The notes under the pieces are model-generated. The model was given only the letters and a program-made list of their open reading frames with translations. It was not told where the DNA came from and did not search any database. 64,000 nucleotides of DNA from JBCAXA01 sp039183535 (GTDB lineage Bacteria; Pseudomonadota; Gammaproteobacteria; Steroidobacterales; Woeseiaceae). The stretch's first letter is position 1, and each line of letters opens with the position of its first letter. Where the stretch lies: the NCBI GenBank assembly GCA_039183535.1, contig JBCDBO010000004.1:52563-116562 (forward strand), read 5' to 3'. Both the position numbers and the translations under genes were made by a program. This document shows positions 17,343 to 26,398 of the stretch, one piece after another.

Positions 17343-18419
17343 ATGCAACACGCTATACCGGTCGTCTGCATGCGCGGCGGAACGTCCAAAGGGCTGTATT
17401 TTCGCCGCGACGATTTGCCGGCCGATCATGCCGCTCGCGATCGCCTATTGCTGAGTGTCATGGGCTCACCGGACGCGCGGCAAATCGATGGTCTCGGCGG
17501 CGCGCACCCGCTGACCAGCAAAGTCGCGGTCATCGCGCCTTCCGCTGATAAGTCCGCCGATGTTGATTACCTCTTCTTGCAAGTGGTTGTCGATAAACCG
17601 GTCATTACCGACGGACAAAACTGCGGCAACATTCTCGCCGGTGTCGGCGCGTTCGCCATCGAGCAGGGCTGGGTGGCTGCCAGTGAACCGGAGACCCGCA
17701 TCCGCGTGCGGATGCTCAATTCGGGCGGTATCGCGATACTCACCGTTCGCACGCCGGACGGTTCCGTGACGTACGATGGTGACGCCCGAATCGACGGGGT
17801 GCCTGGCACAGCCGCGCCGGTCATGATCGATTTTGCCGATGTGGCCGGTTCGAATTGCGGCGCACTGCTACCGACCGGGCGCACGATCGACCAGGTCGAC
17901 GGACACGGCGTTACGTTAATCGACAATGGTATGCCGGTCGTCCTGATACGGGCCGCCGATCTTGGCAAATCCGGTTATGAATCACCCAGTGAACTCGAAA
18001 GCGATACTGACTTTAAGGCAGCCGTCGAGTCGCTTCGTTTACAGGCTGGGCCGATGATGCAACTCGGCGATGTCGCGAACAAAACAGTCCCGAAGATGAC
18101 GCTGGTCGCTCAGCCGCAAGGCGGCGGAGCGATTACAACGCGTACGCTCATTCCGCATCGCGTCCATCAATCGATCGGCGTGCTTGGCGCGGCGAGTGTT
18201 GCCGCTGCATGCCGCATCCCCGCCACGGTGGCTGCCGAACTTGCGCAGCTTCCTGCGGCGGATGGTTTGCTCGATGTCGAGCATCCGAGCGGCCAACTAA
18301 GTGTAGACATCGCCATCGACCTCGCTGCTAACCCCATTGCGGTGCGACGCTCGGCATTGCTCCGCACAACCCGTAAACTGATGGAAGGCACGGCGTTCGT
18401 TGCCGCTAACGGCTTATGA
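17343..18419 (+). CDS. ligU: 4-oxalomesaconate tautomerase (PrpF family)
   Basis: 358 residues of the PrpF/diaminopimelate-epimerase fold. It isomerises the 4-oxalomesaconate tautomers made by LigI so that LigJ can hydrate them. It starts with MRGGTSKGLYF and has SGG-type loops; Lys60 in HPLTSK and Cys94 in GQNCGNI correspond by spacing to the catalytic Lys and Cys described for LigU. The equivalent gene in gallate clusters is galD. Its last four bases overlap the next start (ATGA), indicating translational coupling. Alternative members act on 2-methylaconitate, but the operon favours oxalomesaconate. Confidence 0.9.
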   Translation: MQHAIPVVCMRGGTSKGLYFRRDDLPADHAARDRLLLSVMGSPDARQIDGLGGAHPLTSKVAVIAPSADKSADVDYLFLQVVVDKPVITDGQNCGNILAGVGAFAIEQGWVAASEPETRIRVRMLNSGGIAILTVRTPDGSVTYDGDARIDGVPGTAAPVMIDFADVAGSNCGALLPTGRTIDQVDGHGVTLIDNGMPVVLIRAADLGKSGYESPSELESDTDFKAAVESLRLQAGPMMQLGDVANKTVPKMTLVAQPQGGGAITTRTLIPHRVHQSIGVLGAASVAAACRIPATVAAELAQLPAADGLLDVEHPSGQLSVDIAIDLAANPIAVRRSALLRTTRKLMEGTAFVAANGL

Positions 18420-19318
18420 GCGGCAACCTTAGAATCGGTCTCATCGGCTACGGGGAAGTGGGGCAGACGCTCGCTGCACAGCTGGCGACGACCTCGGCGA
18501 CGCTAGCAGCGTACGATCTTCAATTTGCCGATGCCAACAGCGTGCCGACGGCCGCTGTCCGCGACCGATCATCTGTCGACGAAAGCGCTACGCCAATCGC
18601 CGCCGTTAGCGGTCGCGACCTTATCGTGAGTGCAGTAACAGCCGAGCAATGTCTAGCAGCCGCGCGATCGGTCGCCGCTGGGCTAGAACCCGGAACTTGG
18701 TTTCTCGACGTCAATTCGGTGTCGCCAACAACGAAACAACAGGCGGCGGCCGTCATCGAGGCCGCTGGCGGTCGGTATGTCGAAGCAGCCGTCATGTCAC
18801 CGATACAACCGTTGGGTTTGGCGTCACCGATATTGCTGGGCGGACCGCATGCCGAACCGTTTCTGGCCGAATGTGGGTCGCTTGGCCTGACGAGTGCGAG
18901 TGTCCGATCGAGTGAGATCGGTGTCGCCGCGGCCGCAAAAATGTGCCGCAGCGTCTGCATCAAAGGGATGGAGGCGCTGGTGACCGAGTCGCTGCTGGCC
19001 GCGGATTTTTACGGTGTCAGTGACGATGTGGTTGCGTCTTTGAACAACGTGCTGCCGGGCGTAGATTGGGCGACGCATGCACCGTACCTCGTCTCGCGGT
19101 CCGTGCAGCATGGATTACGCCGTGCCGAAGAGATGCGTGAGGTCGCGGCGACACTTCGCGACGCCGCTGTCGAGCCTTGGATGACCGAGGCTTGCGTAAA
19201 GCGCCAGCAGTGGGCGGGTCTATCGGGTTGCGAACCAACGCTGAACGAATCGTTGGCTGCACTATTGGATATGCCAGCCGTCGGCCAGGGAGCAAAAAAC
19301 ACAGCGAGGGGTGGCTAA
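18416..19318 (+). CDS. NAD(P)-binding dehydrogenase with DUF1932 C-terminal domain
   Basis: 300 residues. The N-terminal Rossmann fold begins IGLIGYGEVGQTLAAQL, with the expected glycine pattern, and continues to about residue 165. The C-terminal all-helical DUF1932 domain (KMCRSVCIKGMEALVTE onward) resembles that of beta-hydroxyacid and phosphogluconate dehydrogenases. The catalytic lysine seen in that superfamily could be in AAAKMCRS or CIKGME. It is coupled to ligU by a four-base overlap and sits inside the pathway, yet the canonical protocatechuate route needs no further dehydrogenase. A side role, for example oxidising a hydroxy-acid or rescuing a dead-end product, is an inference. Confidence 0.75.
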   Translation: MSGNLRIGLIGYGEVGQTLAAQLATTSATLAAYDLQFADANSVPTAAVRDRSSVDESATPIAAVSGRDLIVSAVTAEQCLAAARSVAAGLEPGTWFLDVNSVSPTTKQQAAAVIEAAGGRYVEAAVMSPIQPLGLASPILLGGPHAEPFLAECGSLGLTSASVRSSEIGVAAAAKMCRSVCIKGMEALVTESLLAADFYGVSDDVVASLNNVLPGVDWATHAPYLVSRSVQHGLRRAEEMREVAATLRDAAVEPWMTEACVKRQQWAGLSGCEPTLNESLAALLDMPAVGQGAKNTARGG

Positions 19319-19319
19319 T

Positions 19320-20345
19320 ATGTTGATCATCGACTGTCACGGGCATTACACGACTGCGCCGGCTGGACACCAAGCCTATCGGCAAGCGCAGCTCGATCGG
19401 CTAAACGACCCGTCGCTACCAATGCCGGAACCGGCTTCCATCAGCGATGACGAGATTCGCGAGAGTATCGAGCAAAACCAATTACGCTTGCTTCGCGAAC
19501 GTGGCGCAGATCTGACCATCTTCTCGCCTCGTGCATCAGCGATGGCACACCACATCGCCGATCCGGACACGGCTGTGAGCTGGGCACGCGCCAATAACGA
19601 TTTGATCAAACGCGTTGTCGACCTTTACCCCGAGAACTTTGTCGGTGGGGCGCAGCTCCCGCAAGTGGCTGGTGAGCCACTTGACGCGTCAATCGCTGAA
19701 GTGCGTCGGGCGGTCACCGAGTTGGGTTTCGTTGGCTGCAATTTGAGTCCGGACCCATCCGGTGGTCATTGGAAGTCGCCGCCACTAACGGACCGCTACT
19801 GGTACCCCATGTATGAGGCGCTTGTAGACCTGGACATCCCGGCGATGATTCACGTCTCTGGTAGCTGCAACCCGGCGTTTCATGCAACGGGCGCGCACTA
19901 CATTAATGCTGATACGACGGTATTTATGCAGCTATTGCAAGGCGATTTGTTCGCCGATTTTCCGAGCTTGCGTCTTATCATTCCGCACGGCGGTGGCGCC
20001 GTTCCGTACCATTGGGGACGCTACCGGGGTCTTGCGGATATGCTCAAAAAACCGCAGCTCTCGGCGCATGTCATGAAGAACGTTTTTTTCGATACCTGCG
20101 TCTACCACCAGCCAGGTATCAATCTGTTGTTCGAGGTTATCGACGTCGGCAATGTCTTATTCGCCTCAGAGATGGTCGGCGCCGTTCGCGGTATTGATCC
20201 AGAGACCGGGCACTACTTTGATGACACCAAACGTTACGTCGACGCGTTGACGCTTAGCGCTAGTGACAAGGCTAGAGTCTTTGAGCATAACGCGCGGCGC
20301 GTCTACCCGCGGCTCGATCAACATCTAAAGGCTCAAGGACGATGA
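19320..20345 (+). CDS. ligJ: 4-oxalomesaconate hydratase (amidohydrolase family)
   Basis: 341 residues from ATG 19320 (MLIIDCHGHYTT); the previous gene ends just before and GAGGGG lies upstream. It hydrates the enol or tautomerised oxalomesaconate to 4-carboxy-4-hydroxy-2-oxoadipate. The metal-binding HGH at the N-terminus, MIHVSGSC, LIIPHGGGAVPYHWGR and FASEMVGAV match LigJ and GalB-like zinc amidohydrolases. Its end overlaps the ligI start by four bases. The neighbouring ligU and ligK supply its substrate and consume its product, which makes the assignment firm. Confidence 0.92.
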   Translation: MLIIDCHGHYTTAPAGHQAYRQAQLDRLNDPSLPMPEPASISDDEIRESIEQNQLRLLRERGADLTIFSPRASAMAHHIADPDTAVSWARANNDLIKRVVDLYPENFVGGAQLPQVAGEPLDASIAEVRRAVTELGFVGCNLSPDPSGGHWKSPPLTDRYWYPMYEALVDLDIPAMIHVSGSCNPAFHATGAHYINADTTVFMQLLQGDLFADFPSLRLIIPHGGGAVPYHWGRYRGLADMLKKPQLSAHVMKNVFFDTCVYHQPGINLLFEVIDVGNVLFASEMVGAVRGIDPETGHYFDDTKRYVDALTLSASDKARVFEHNARRVYPRLDQHLKAQGR

Positions 20346-21247
20346 GTGCTGCGCCATTTACGATGGATGCGGACTGGCTACCGTTCCACCCCGACCCGTC
20401 AGTGCCGGCGTTCAGAATGCCGCCCGGCGCGGTCGATGCGCATTGCCATGTGTTCGGGCCGGGAGCTGTATTTCCGTACGCGCCGGAACGTAAATACACG
20501 CCGTGCGATGCGAGTAAAGACGAGCTGTTCGCGTTGCGCGACCACCTCGGTATTGCGCGTAACGTCATCGTGCAAGCGACCTGTCATGGTACCGACAACC
20601 GTGCGCTGGTCGATGCGATCGTTAGTTCTAACGGACGCGCGCGTGGCGTTGCGTCCGTTAGTGCGGATATCAGCGATGCCGAATTGGAGGCGCTCCATTC
20701 GGCGGGTGTCCGGGGTGCACGGTTTAGCTTTGTGAAACGCTTGGTCGATAAAGACCCGCGGGCGGCGCTCAGTAACATCGGTGAGCGAATTCGCGACCTA
20801 GGCTGGCACCTCGTCATCTACTTCGAGGCCGTCGATCTGCCTGAGCTGTACCCCTTCTTGGCAGATTTACCCGGCACTGTCGTGTTCGATCACATGGGCC
20901 GACCCGACGTAGGTGCCGCCGCCGATGGTCCAGCATTCGAACGCTTCGTTCGCTTGCTGGACGACAATGACGCATTCTGGTGCAAAGTCAGTTGCCCGGA
21001 ACGCTTGTCGATAAGTGGGCCGCCTGAATACCGCGACGTCGTACCGTTTGCACGCCGTATTGTCGAAACGTTCCCCGACCGGGTGTTGTGGGGAACCGAC
21101 TGGCCGCATCCGAACATGAAGTCGCATATGCCGGATGACGGTAAGCTGATCGATTACGTGCCGACCATCGCGACCACCGAAACGTTGCAACACAAACTGT
21201 TAGTCGATAACCCGATGCGACTTTACTGGCCCGAGGAGGACGTCTAA
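20342..21247 (+). CDS. ligI: 2-pyrone-4,6-dicarboxylate hydrolase
   Basis: 301 residues, amidohydrolase superfamily, TIM barrel. It opens the lactone 2-pyrone-4,6-dicarboxylate made by LigC to 4-oxalomesaconate; LigI is notable for needing no metal. DAHCHVFGPG marks the N-terminal HxH, TCHGTDNRAL and VVFDHMGRPD follow, and the catalytic Asp lies in WGTDWPHPNM near residue 255. Its last base is shared with the first base of ligA, a sign of tight coupling. Length is typical of the family. Confidence 0.93.
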   Translation: MSAAPFTMDADWLPFHPDPSVPAFRMPPGAVDAHCHVFGPGAVFPYAPERKYTPCDASKDELFALRDHLGIARNVIVQATCHGTDNRALVDAIVSSNGRARGVASVSADISDAELEALHSAGVRGARFSFVKRLVDKDPRAALSNIGERIRDLGWHLVIYFEAVDLPELYPFLADLPGTVVFDHMGRPDVGAAADGPAFERFVRLLDDNDAFWCKVSCPERLSISGPPEYRDVVPFARRIVETFPDRVLWGTDWPHPNMKSHMPDDGKLIDYVPTIATTETLQHKLLVDNPMRLYWPEEDV

Positions 21248-21633
21248 TGGCGCTCGATAAACCGTACAAAGATATCCCAGGGACGACCGTGTTTGACTCT
21301 ACGCAGGCGCGTGCTGGTTATCACATCAACCAGTTCTTCCATTCGCTGCTTCGTCCTGAGAATCGCGAGCGCTTTCTCGCCGACGAAAAAGCCTACCTCG
21401 ACCAATACCCGATGTCGGCTGAGCAAAAGCAAGCCGTATTGGATCGAGACTACAACCGGGTCATCCAACTCGGAGGCAACGTTTACTTCTTCGGCAAGTT
21501 GTTTTTCACGGATCAGTGGTCTTTCGAAGTCGGTGCCGCGGCGATGACCGGTATGGACCCGCAGGACTATCGCGCCATGATGGTCGGCGGTGGACGCAAA
21601 ATCGACGGTAATCGCTACAAAGGGGAGTCTTAA
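21247..21633 (+). CDS. ligA: Protocatechuate 4,5-dioxygenase alpha subunit
   Basis: 128 residues, the small alpha-helical subunit that caps the active site of LigB. Features include MALDKPYKDIPGTTVFDS, YHINQFFHSLL, FLADEKAYLD and a GNVYFFGKLFF segment before the C-terminal MTGM motif, all typical of LigA and PmdA. It does not bind the iron itself but shapes the substrate pocket. It lies directly before ligB with a two-base gap, the normal order for this enzyme. Confidence 0.95.
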   Translation: MALDKPYKDIPGTTVFDSTQARAGYHINQFFHSLLRPENRERFLADEKAYLDQYPMSAEQKQAVLDRDYNRVIQLGGNVYFFGKLFFTDQWSFEVGAAAMTGMDPQDYRAMMVGGGRKIDGNRYKGES

Positions 21634-21634
21634 A

Positions 21635-22477
21635 ATGGCCAAGGTAACCGCAGGCGTAGCGACATCGCATGTTCCGGCTATCGGTGCTGCGATGGATCTC
21701 GGTAAAACGGAGACGGATTATTGGGCGCCACTGTTCGCCGGCTATGAGCCGTCCCGCCAATGGATGGCCGATAACACGCCTGACGTCGTTTTCTTGGTGT
21801 ACAACGATCACGCGACCGTGTTTGATATGAAAATTATCCCAACGTTCGCGATCGGTTGTGGTGAATCGTTCCCGATTGCCGATGAGGGATGGGGACGGCG
21901 ACCAGTCCCCGACGTTGTTGGTCATCCAGACCTTGCTTGGCACATCTCACAATCGGTCATACAAGATAACTTCGATCTGACCATCATCAATGAAATGAAC
22001 GTCGATCACGGTTTATCAGTTCCGTTGTCGCTGATGTTCGGACAGCCAGACGCATGGCCGTGCCCAGTAATCCCATTCGCCGTCAACGTTGTTTTGTACC
22101 CGCCACCATCTGGGGAGCGCTGTTACCAACTCGGCAAGGCGATACGCAAAGCCATCGAGTCGTTTGATGATGACCTTAACGTACAGGTGTGGGGTACCGG
22201 TGGCATGAGTCACCAACTGCAGGGACCGCGCGCGGGGCTTATCAACCAAGAGTGGGACAATCGTTTTCTTGATCGACTCGTTGCCGAGCCTAAAGAGCTC
22301 GCACAGATGCCACATATCGAATACCTACGTGAAGCCGGGTCGGAAGGCGTCGAGTTGGTCATGTGGTTCATTATGCGCGGTGCGCTCGACGACAACGTTG
22401 ACGTGCTGCATCGCTTCTATCACGTCCCTGCGTCGAACACGGCTGTGGGGCATTTGATTCTCGAAAATCAGTCGTAG
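21635..22477 (+). CDS. ligB: Protocatechuate 4,5-dioxygenase beta (catalytic) subunit
   Basis: 280 residues from ATG 21635 (MAKVTAGVATSH). It is an extradiol class III dioxygenase that cleaves protocatechuate with O2 to 4-carboxy-2-hydroxymuconate-6-semialdehyde. The Fe(II) ligands His12, His59 (YNDHAT) and Glu240 (SEGVELVMW) and the catalytic His193 (GGMSHQLQG) all sit at the positions expected from LigB, with a constant shift of two after residue 12. The protein therefore looks fully functional. Gallate can be a second substrate in some homologues. Confidence 0.96.
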   Translation: MAKVTAGVATSHVPAIGAAMDLGKTETDYWAPLFAGYEPSRQWMADNTPDVVFLVYNDHATVFDMKIIPTFAIGCGESFPIADEGWGRRPVPDVVGHPDLAWHISQSVIQDNFDLTIINEMNVDHGLSVPLSLMFGQPDAWPCPVIPFAVNVVLYPPPSGERCYQLGKAIRKAIESFDDDLNVQVWGTGGMSHQLQGPRAGLINQEWDNRFLDRLVAEPKELAQMPHIEYLREAGSEGVELVMWFIMRGALDDNVDVLHRFYHVPASNTAVGHLILENQS

Positions 22478-22492
22478 TCTTCGGAGCTCAGC

Positions 22493-23437
22493 ATGAAGGT
22501 TGTACTGGCAGGCGCCGGTGCTTTTGGTAAGAAGCATCTCGACGGCATAAAAAACATAGATGGAGTCGACTGCGTATCGGTCGTCGATCGAATCTTGGAT
22601 TCAACCCAGGCGATCGCGAACGACTACGGTATTCCGCATGCAACGACCGACTTGGCCGAAGCGCTCGCGCAACCTGGTGTTGATGCCGCTATTCTGTGTA
22701 CGCCGACGCAAATGCACGCGGCGCAGGCTATTCAGTGCCTCGACGCCGGCAAGCACGTCCAAGTCGAGATTCCATTAGCGGACTCGTTAGCCGACGCCGA
22801 GGCGGTAGTCGCAAAGCAACGCGAAACAGGCCTCGTCGCAATGTGCGGTCATACCCGGCGTTTTAATCCATCGCACCAGTGGGTCCACAACAAGATAAAA
22901 GCGGGTGAGCTCAGCGTGCAGCAGATGGATGTACAAACCTATTTCTTTCGCCGCAAGAACATCAACGCTGCTGGTGAGCCGCGCTCATGGACTGATCACT
23001 TGCTTTGGCATCATGCGGCCCACACCGTGGATTTGTTCCAGTACCAGGCCGGTGAGAACGTTGTTGAGGTTAACGGTATGGAAGGCCCGCACCATCCTGA
23101 ACTCGGTATCGCGATGGACATGTCGATCCAAATGAAGACCGAGAGCGGCAAGCTGTGTACCTTGTCGTTGTCCTTCAATAACGACGGTCCATTAGGGACG
23201 TTTTTCCGTTACATCTGTGACAACGGTACCTACATCGCCCGCTACGATGACTTGGTCGACGGCTATGAGAACACCATCGATGTTTCTAACGTCGACGTTT
23301 CGATGAACGGGATCGAGCTGCAAGATCGGGAGTTTTTCGCTGCTATTGCTGAGGGCCGCGAGCCCAATTCGTCGGTGGCGCAGGTGCTTGCCTGCTACCA
23401 GACTCTCCACGCCGTCGAGCAGCAGTTCGGAAGCTGA
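22493..23437 (+). CDS. ligC: 4-carboxy-2-hydroxymuconate-6-semialdehyde dehydrogenase
   Basis: 314 residues, Gfo/Idh/MocA-type oxidoreductase. It oxidises the ring-cleavage semialdehyde, as its hemiacetal, to 2-pyrone-4,6-dicarboxylate using NADP. The Rossmann start MKVVLAGAGAFGKKHLDGI, the KHVQVEIPLADS motif where most Gfo/Idh proteins have EKP, and DHLLWHHAAHTVDLFQYQ in the C-terminal domain match LigC. It has its own GGAG ribosome site within the 15-base gap after ligB. Placement after ligAB is usual. Confidence 0.93.
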   Translation: MKVVLAGAGAFGKKHLDGIKNIDGVDCVSVVDRILDSTQAIANDYGIPHATTDLAEALAQPGVDAAILCTPTQMHAAQAIQCLDAGKHVQVEIPLADSLADAEAVVAKQRETGLVAMCGHTRRFNPSHQWVHNKIKAGELSVQQMDVQTYFFRRKNINAAGEPRSWTDHLLWHHAAHTVDLFQYQAGENVVEVNGMEGPHHPELGIAMDMSIQMKTESGKLCTLSLSFNNDGPLGTFFRYICDNGTYIARYDDLVDGYENTIDVSNVDVSMNGIELQDREFFAAIAEGREPNSSVAQVLACYQTLHAVEQQFGS

Positions 23438-23439
23438 CG

Positions 23440-24441
23440 ATGGCCAGTAAACGCAAGCTCGGTGCGTGGACAGTACCGCCGATTGGTCTTGGTTGCATGA
23501 ACCTGTCGCATGCCTACGGTACGCCGCCGTCGCAGACCGACGCAGAGGCTGTGCTGCAAACGGCGTTGGACCTCGGTGTGACGCATTTCGATAGTGCGAG
23601 TTTGTATGGGTTCGGTCGTAACGAGGAATTGGTCGGATCGTTTCTGAAACAGCATCGCGACAACGTCGTGCTGGTCAGCAAGTGCGGTATGCGCGGCGAG
23701 AATGGGGTGCGGACAATCGATGGGCGACCGGAGAAGCTGCGCGAAGACTTAGAGAACTCGCTGCGAAGGTTGCAGACCGACGTTATTGATCTTTACTACC
23801 TGCACCGCTTCGACAAAAAGACACCGGTACCGATTGAAGACAGTGTTGGCGAGTTGGGTCGTATGGTCGAGGCGGGCAAGGTCCGTGCGATTGGCTTATC
23901 AGAAGTCTCGGCCGCGACCTTGCGCAAAGCGCAGGCGGAGCATCCGATTACCGCGGTGCAATCGGAGTATTCGCTGTGGAGCCGCAACGTCGAAATTGCA
24001 GTCCTCGATGCCTGTAGCGAACTTGGTGTTGCCTTTGTCGCTTTTTCACCACTGGCGCGAGGTTTTCTGACGGCGATCGATTTGGCGGCAAGCCAGTTTG
24101 CCGAAAAAGACATTCGCCGCGGTATGCCGCGGTTCCAAGAGCCGCAGTTGTCGTCGAATCAAGAATGGTTGGGGCAATTTCGAGAAATCGCGACCGAGGT
24201 CGGTGTTACACCGGCGCAACTATCGCTCGCTTGGGTGCTAGCGCGCGGTGCGCATATTCACGTTATCCCAGGGACAACGTCCATCGACCATCTACGTGAT
24301 AACTGGGCGGCGGGAGATCTCGTGTTAGGCAACGACATCGTCGACAAACTGAGTGCGTTGGTCACACCGGAACGGGTCGTTGGCGCTCGCTACCCGGCTG
24401 GCACGCAAGCGGAGGTCGATACCGAGGAATTTGCGGCCTAA
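23440..24441 (+). CDS. Aldo/keto reductase
   Basis: 333 residues of the AKR (alpha/beta)8 barrel. The catalytic tetrad is visible: Asp and Tyr in HFDSASLYGFG, Lys in LVSKCGM and His in YYLHRFD. GTTSIDHLRDN near residue 280 is the NADPH-binding loop. It follows ligC by two bases and is probably the last gene of the operon. No step of the core pathway needs it. It might reduce an aldehyde precursor such as a vanillin-type compound or detoxify a semialdehyde, but that is conjecture. Confidence 0.88.
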   Translation: MASKRKLGAWTVPPIGLGCMNLSHAYGTPPSQTDAEAVLQTALDLGVTHFDSASLYGFGRNEELVGSFLKQHRDNVVLVSKCGMRGENGVRTIDGRPEKLREDLENSLRRLQTDVIDLYYLHRFDKKTPVPIEDSVGELGRMVEAGKVRAIGLSEVSAATLRKAQAEHPITAVQSEYSLWSRNVEIAVLDACSELGVAFVAFSPLARGFLTAIDLAASQFAEKDIRRGMPRFQEPQLSSNQEWLGQFREIATEVGVTPAQLSLAWVLARGAHIHVIPGTTSIDHLRDNWAAGDLVLGNDIVDKLSALVTPERVVGARYPAGTQAEVDTEEFAA

Positions 24442-24579
24442 GCGTTCAGCGACCGGCGCGAGATCAAAGCCCGGTTAGGCTTCTGTTGGCGACTAAGGTT
24501 ACTGAGCCGCTCGTCGCTGGCGGAGTTGATACTCGTATAGCGACGGCACAGTGGCGATCGCTTCGTTCAACATATCAAC

Positions 24580-26202
24580 TTACGGCGCCGGCCTGTAGTC
24601 GAGCTTGAACGGCCGATTGCCGTGTAAACCAATAACCCGAGCCATCGGTCCCTCGTCCAGACCTTGTATTGTCACCGTTTCGTCCGGAAATGCACCGCCG
24701 GTTATCACCACACGAAGATTCCAAGTGGTATTGAAACCACCGTGGCCAGGTTGCCAGTAGGGTGCGCCGCTACCGTCGAAGACCGGCGAAACGGCACCGG
24801 CGTCGCGGCGTGTGGCCGGTTTGTGGAGCGTGACGTTATCGAAGAGATTTTGATGATTCGCGCCGGCGTGCTGATCGAGTGTCGGCGTTGTAAACACCTC
24901 CGCGTTTTTGTACACGCACTTGGTTGATTGCGTATTAAATGTCAATGAGTGCAATACCGGGTTCAGTACGGTCACGTTCTCAGCCAGTACGTTGTGGACG
25001 TTACCCATGTGTACCGCGTAATGCGCTCTGCGCGTACCATCCGAGACGATATTGCGGTACGTGAGGTTCGCGCTGGCATAGCTGAGGATGCCGCTATCGG
25101 CATTGGTTATACGTATATTGCGCGCCCACGAATCGAATGCCGTTGTAAAGTAGATGCCGTTGTAACCACGTTCCATGTGGTGGCCGAAGTACGGCGAGTC
25201 CGGAAATTCTAAGTGCAGGTCCTCGATACCGACGTGTTGCAGGCCTTCCCATGCAGCTATTTGCGCAGGAATGTTCTCGTTAGCGTCGTGCAGCAGAGCA
25301 TCGGCGAGTCGGATGTTGTTGCCGTCGACTGCAAGAACTCGCGACGTTTGCCGAACCAGCGGTCGTTCCGGAAAAGACCAGTGATGCGAGCCGGCTTTAT
25401 CGGCGTCGGCCCCATACAGCGCCTTGACGATGCCGGCTGCAGGGCCATCGCTATTGATCCATTGCAGTTGGACGATGTCGCCGGCGTTGATACCCGTGCT
25501 CGACGATACGACGATGTTTTGGTCGCCGCGCGCACCTTCCGCAATATCCGTGAGTTTATTTATCGTCGGATCGTATTCGACGAGGTACGGTGCTGTTCGT
25601 ACACCCGGCTTTTGAATCCACAGAAAGCCGCCGCTCCATGAATATTCAGAAAAGTAGTCGTTGAGGTTCTTATCCGGCTCGATCTGCCGTTTGTCGAGTT
25701 TTACTAAGTACTGGCGTAGTTCATCGAGCGAGTCGCTTCTGTCGACCTGTTTCAGCGGCCGCGGAAAGTAAAGAACGGTACCGCCGGTGCCCGACCCCGC
25801 CCCCTGAATGACAAATTCTGAACGCGTGATACGGACAATCTCTGAGAGCCGGTAGCGGCCTGCCGAAAAACGGACGATAACCGGACCATCGACGTCGTTG
25901 GCGGCGGCTACGGCGGCCAAAACCGCTTTCGTGTCATCAATGCCATCGTTAGGTGCAGCGCCGTGATCATCGACCAAGACGACGGTGCCAGCAGCGCTGG
26001 GTAGTGCGGAAAGGCCGTTCTCGTACCCAGCAAACGAATAGTCTGGCAGGAAGTCCTTAGCTTCTGTTGTCCCCGTAGACAATATTTTAGGGACGACATT
26101 TAGGTCGTGGGTGGTTTGGGCATAGGCATTCGGCACGAACACTGAGAACAGCAGGCTTAAGAATAAAAAATATATAAGGAACAATAGCTTAATAAGATTC
26201 AT
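24580..26202 (-). CDS. Secreted right-handed beta-helix protein (pectate-lyase-3 fold)
   Basis: 540 residues with a long N-terminal signal peptide ending NAYAQ. VLVDDHGAAPNDGIDDTKAV near residue 75 is the hallmark of the Pectate_lyase_3/GH28-like N-terminal helix. Later repeats such as GIYFTTAFDSWARNIRI and HNVLAENVTVLNP are typical beta-helix coils. Many such proteins are polysaccharide lyases or hydrolases in utilisation loci; the exact family and substrate were not recognised. It is divergent from the TBDR, and both share one operator-like box, so it probably acts on the glycan taken up by that receptor. It is somewhat more A+T-rich than the lig operon. Confidence 0.8.
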   Translation of the reverse strand: MNLIKLLFLIYFLFLSLLFSVFVPNAYAQTTHDLNVVPKILSTGTTEAKDFLPDYSFAGYENGLSALPSAAGTVVLVDDHGAAPNDGIDDTKAVLAAVAAANDVDGPVIVRFSAGRYRLSEIVRITRSEFVIQGAGSGTGGTVLYFPRPLKQVDRSDSLDELRQYLVKLDKRQIEPDKNLNDYFSEYSWSGGFLWIQKPGVRTAPYLVEYDPTINKLTDIAEGARGDQNIVVSSSTGINAGDIVQLQWINSDGPAAGIVKALYGADADKAGSHHWSFPERPLVRQTSRVLAVDGNNIRLADALLHDANENIPAQIAAWEGLQHVGIEDLHLEFPDSPYFGHHMERGYNGIYFTTAFDSWARNIRITNADSGILSYASANLTYRNIVSDGTRRAHYAVHMGNVHNVLAENVTVLNPVLHSLTFNTQSTKCVYKNAEVFTTPTLDQHAGANHQNLFDNVTLHKPATRRDAGAVSPVFDGSGAPYWQPGHGGFNTTWNLRVVITGGAFPDETVTIQGLDEGPMARVIGLHGNRPFKLDYRPAP

Positions 26203-26307
26203 TGCGGATCAAGCGTTCTCTCGAAGCACGTAGCCACAATAGCGAAGCGGGATAGCGGCAGCAATCCCCCGCTGTTCGGTCGCTCCTCGTCGGCGGATTC
26301 GGCAAGT

Positions 26308-26325
26308 TTGACACCGGTGACATTT
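26308..26325. promoter_or_regulatory. LacI-type operator box, copy 1
   Basis: TTGACACCGGTGACATTT, with the palindromic centre CACCGGTG, is identical over 18 bases to 29518-29535. The even-symmetric CCGG centre is typical of LacI-family operators. It lies between the divergent beta-helix and TBDR genes, about 105 and 75 bases from their starts, and is probably bound by the LacI regulator at 30513-31616. Confidence 0.7.
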
Positions 26326-26398
26326 TGCGTATGCTGATTTGCGGGTAGATCAAGTCAATCCGATTTCGATTAAGCAAGAACTTCCCGGGGGGGGATCA

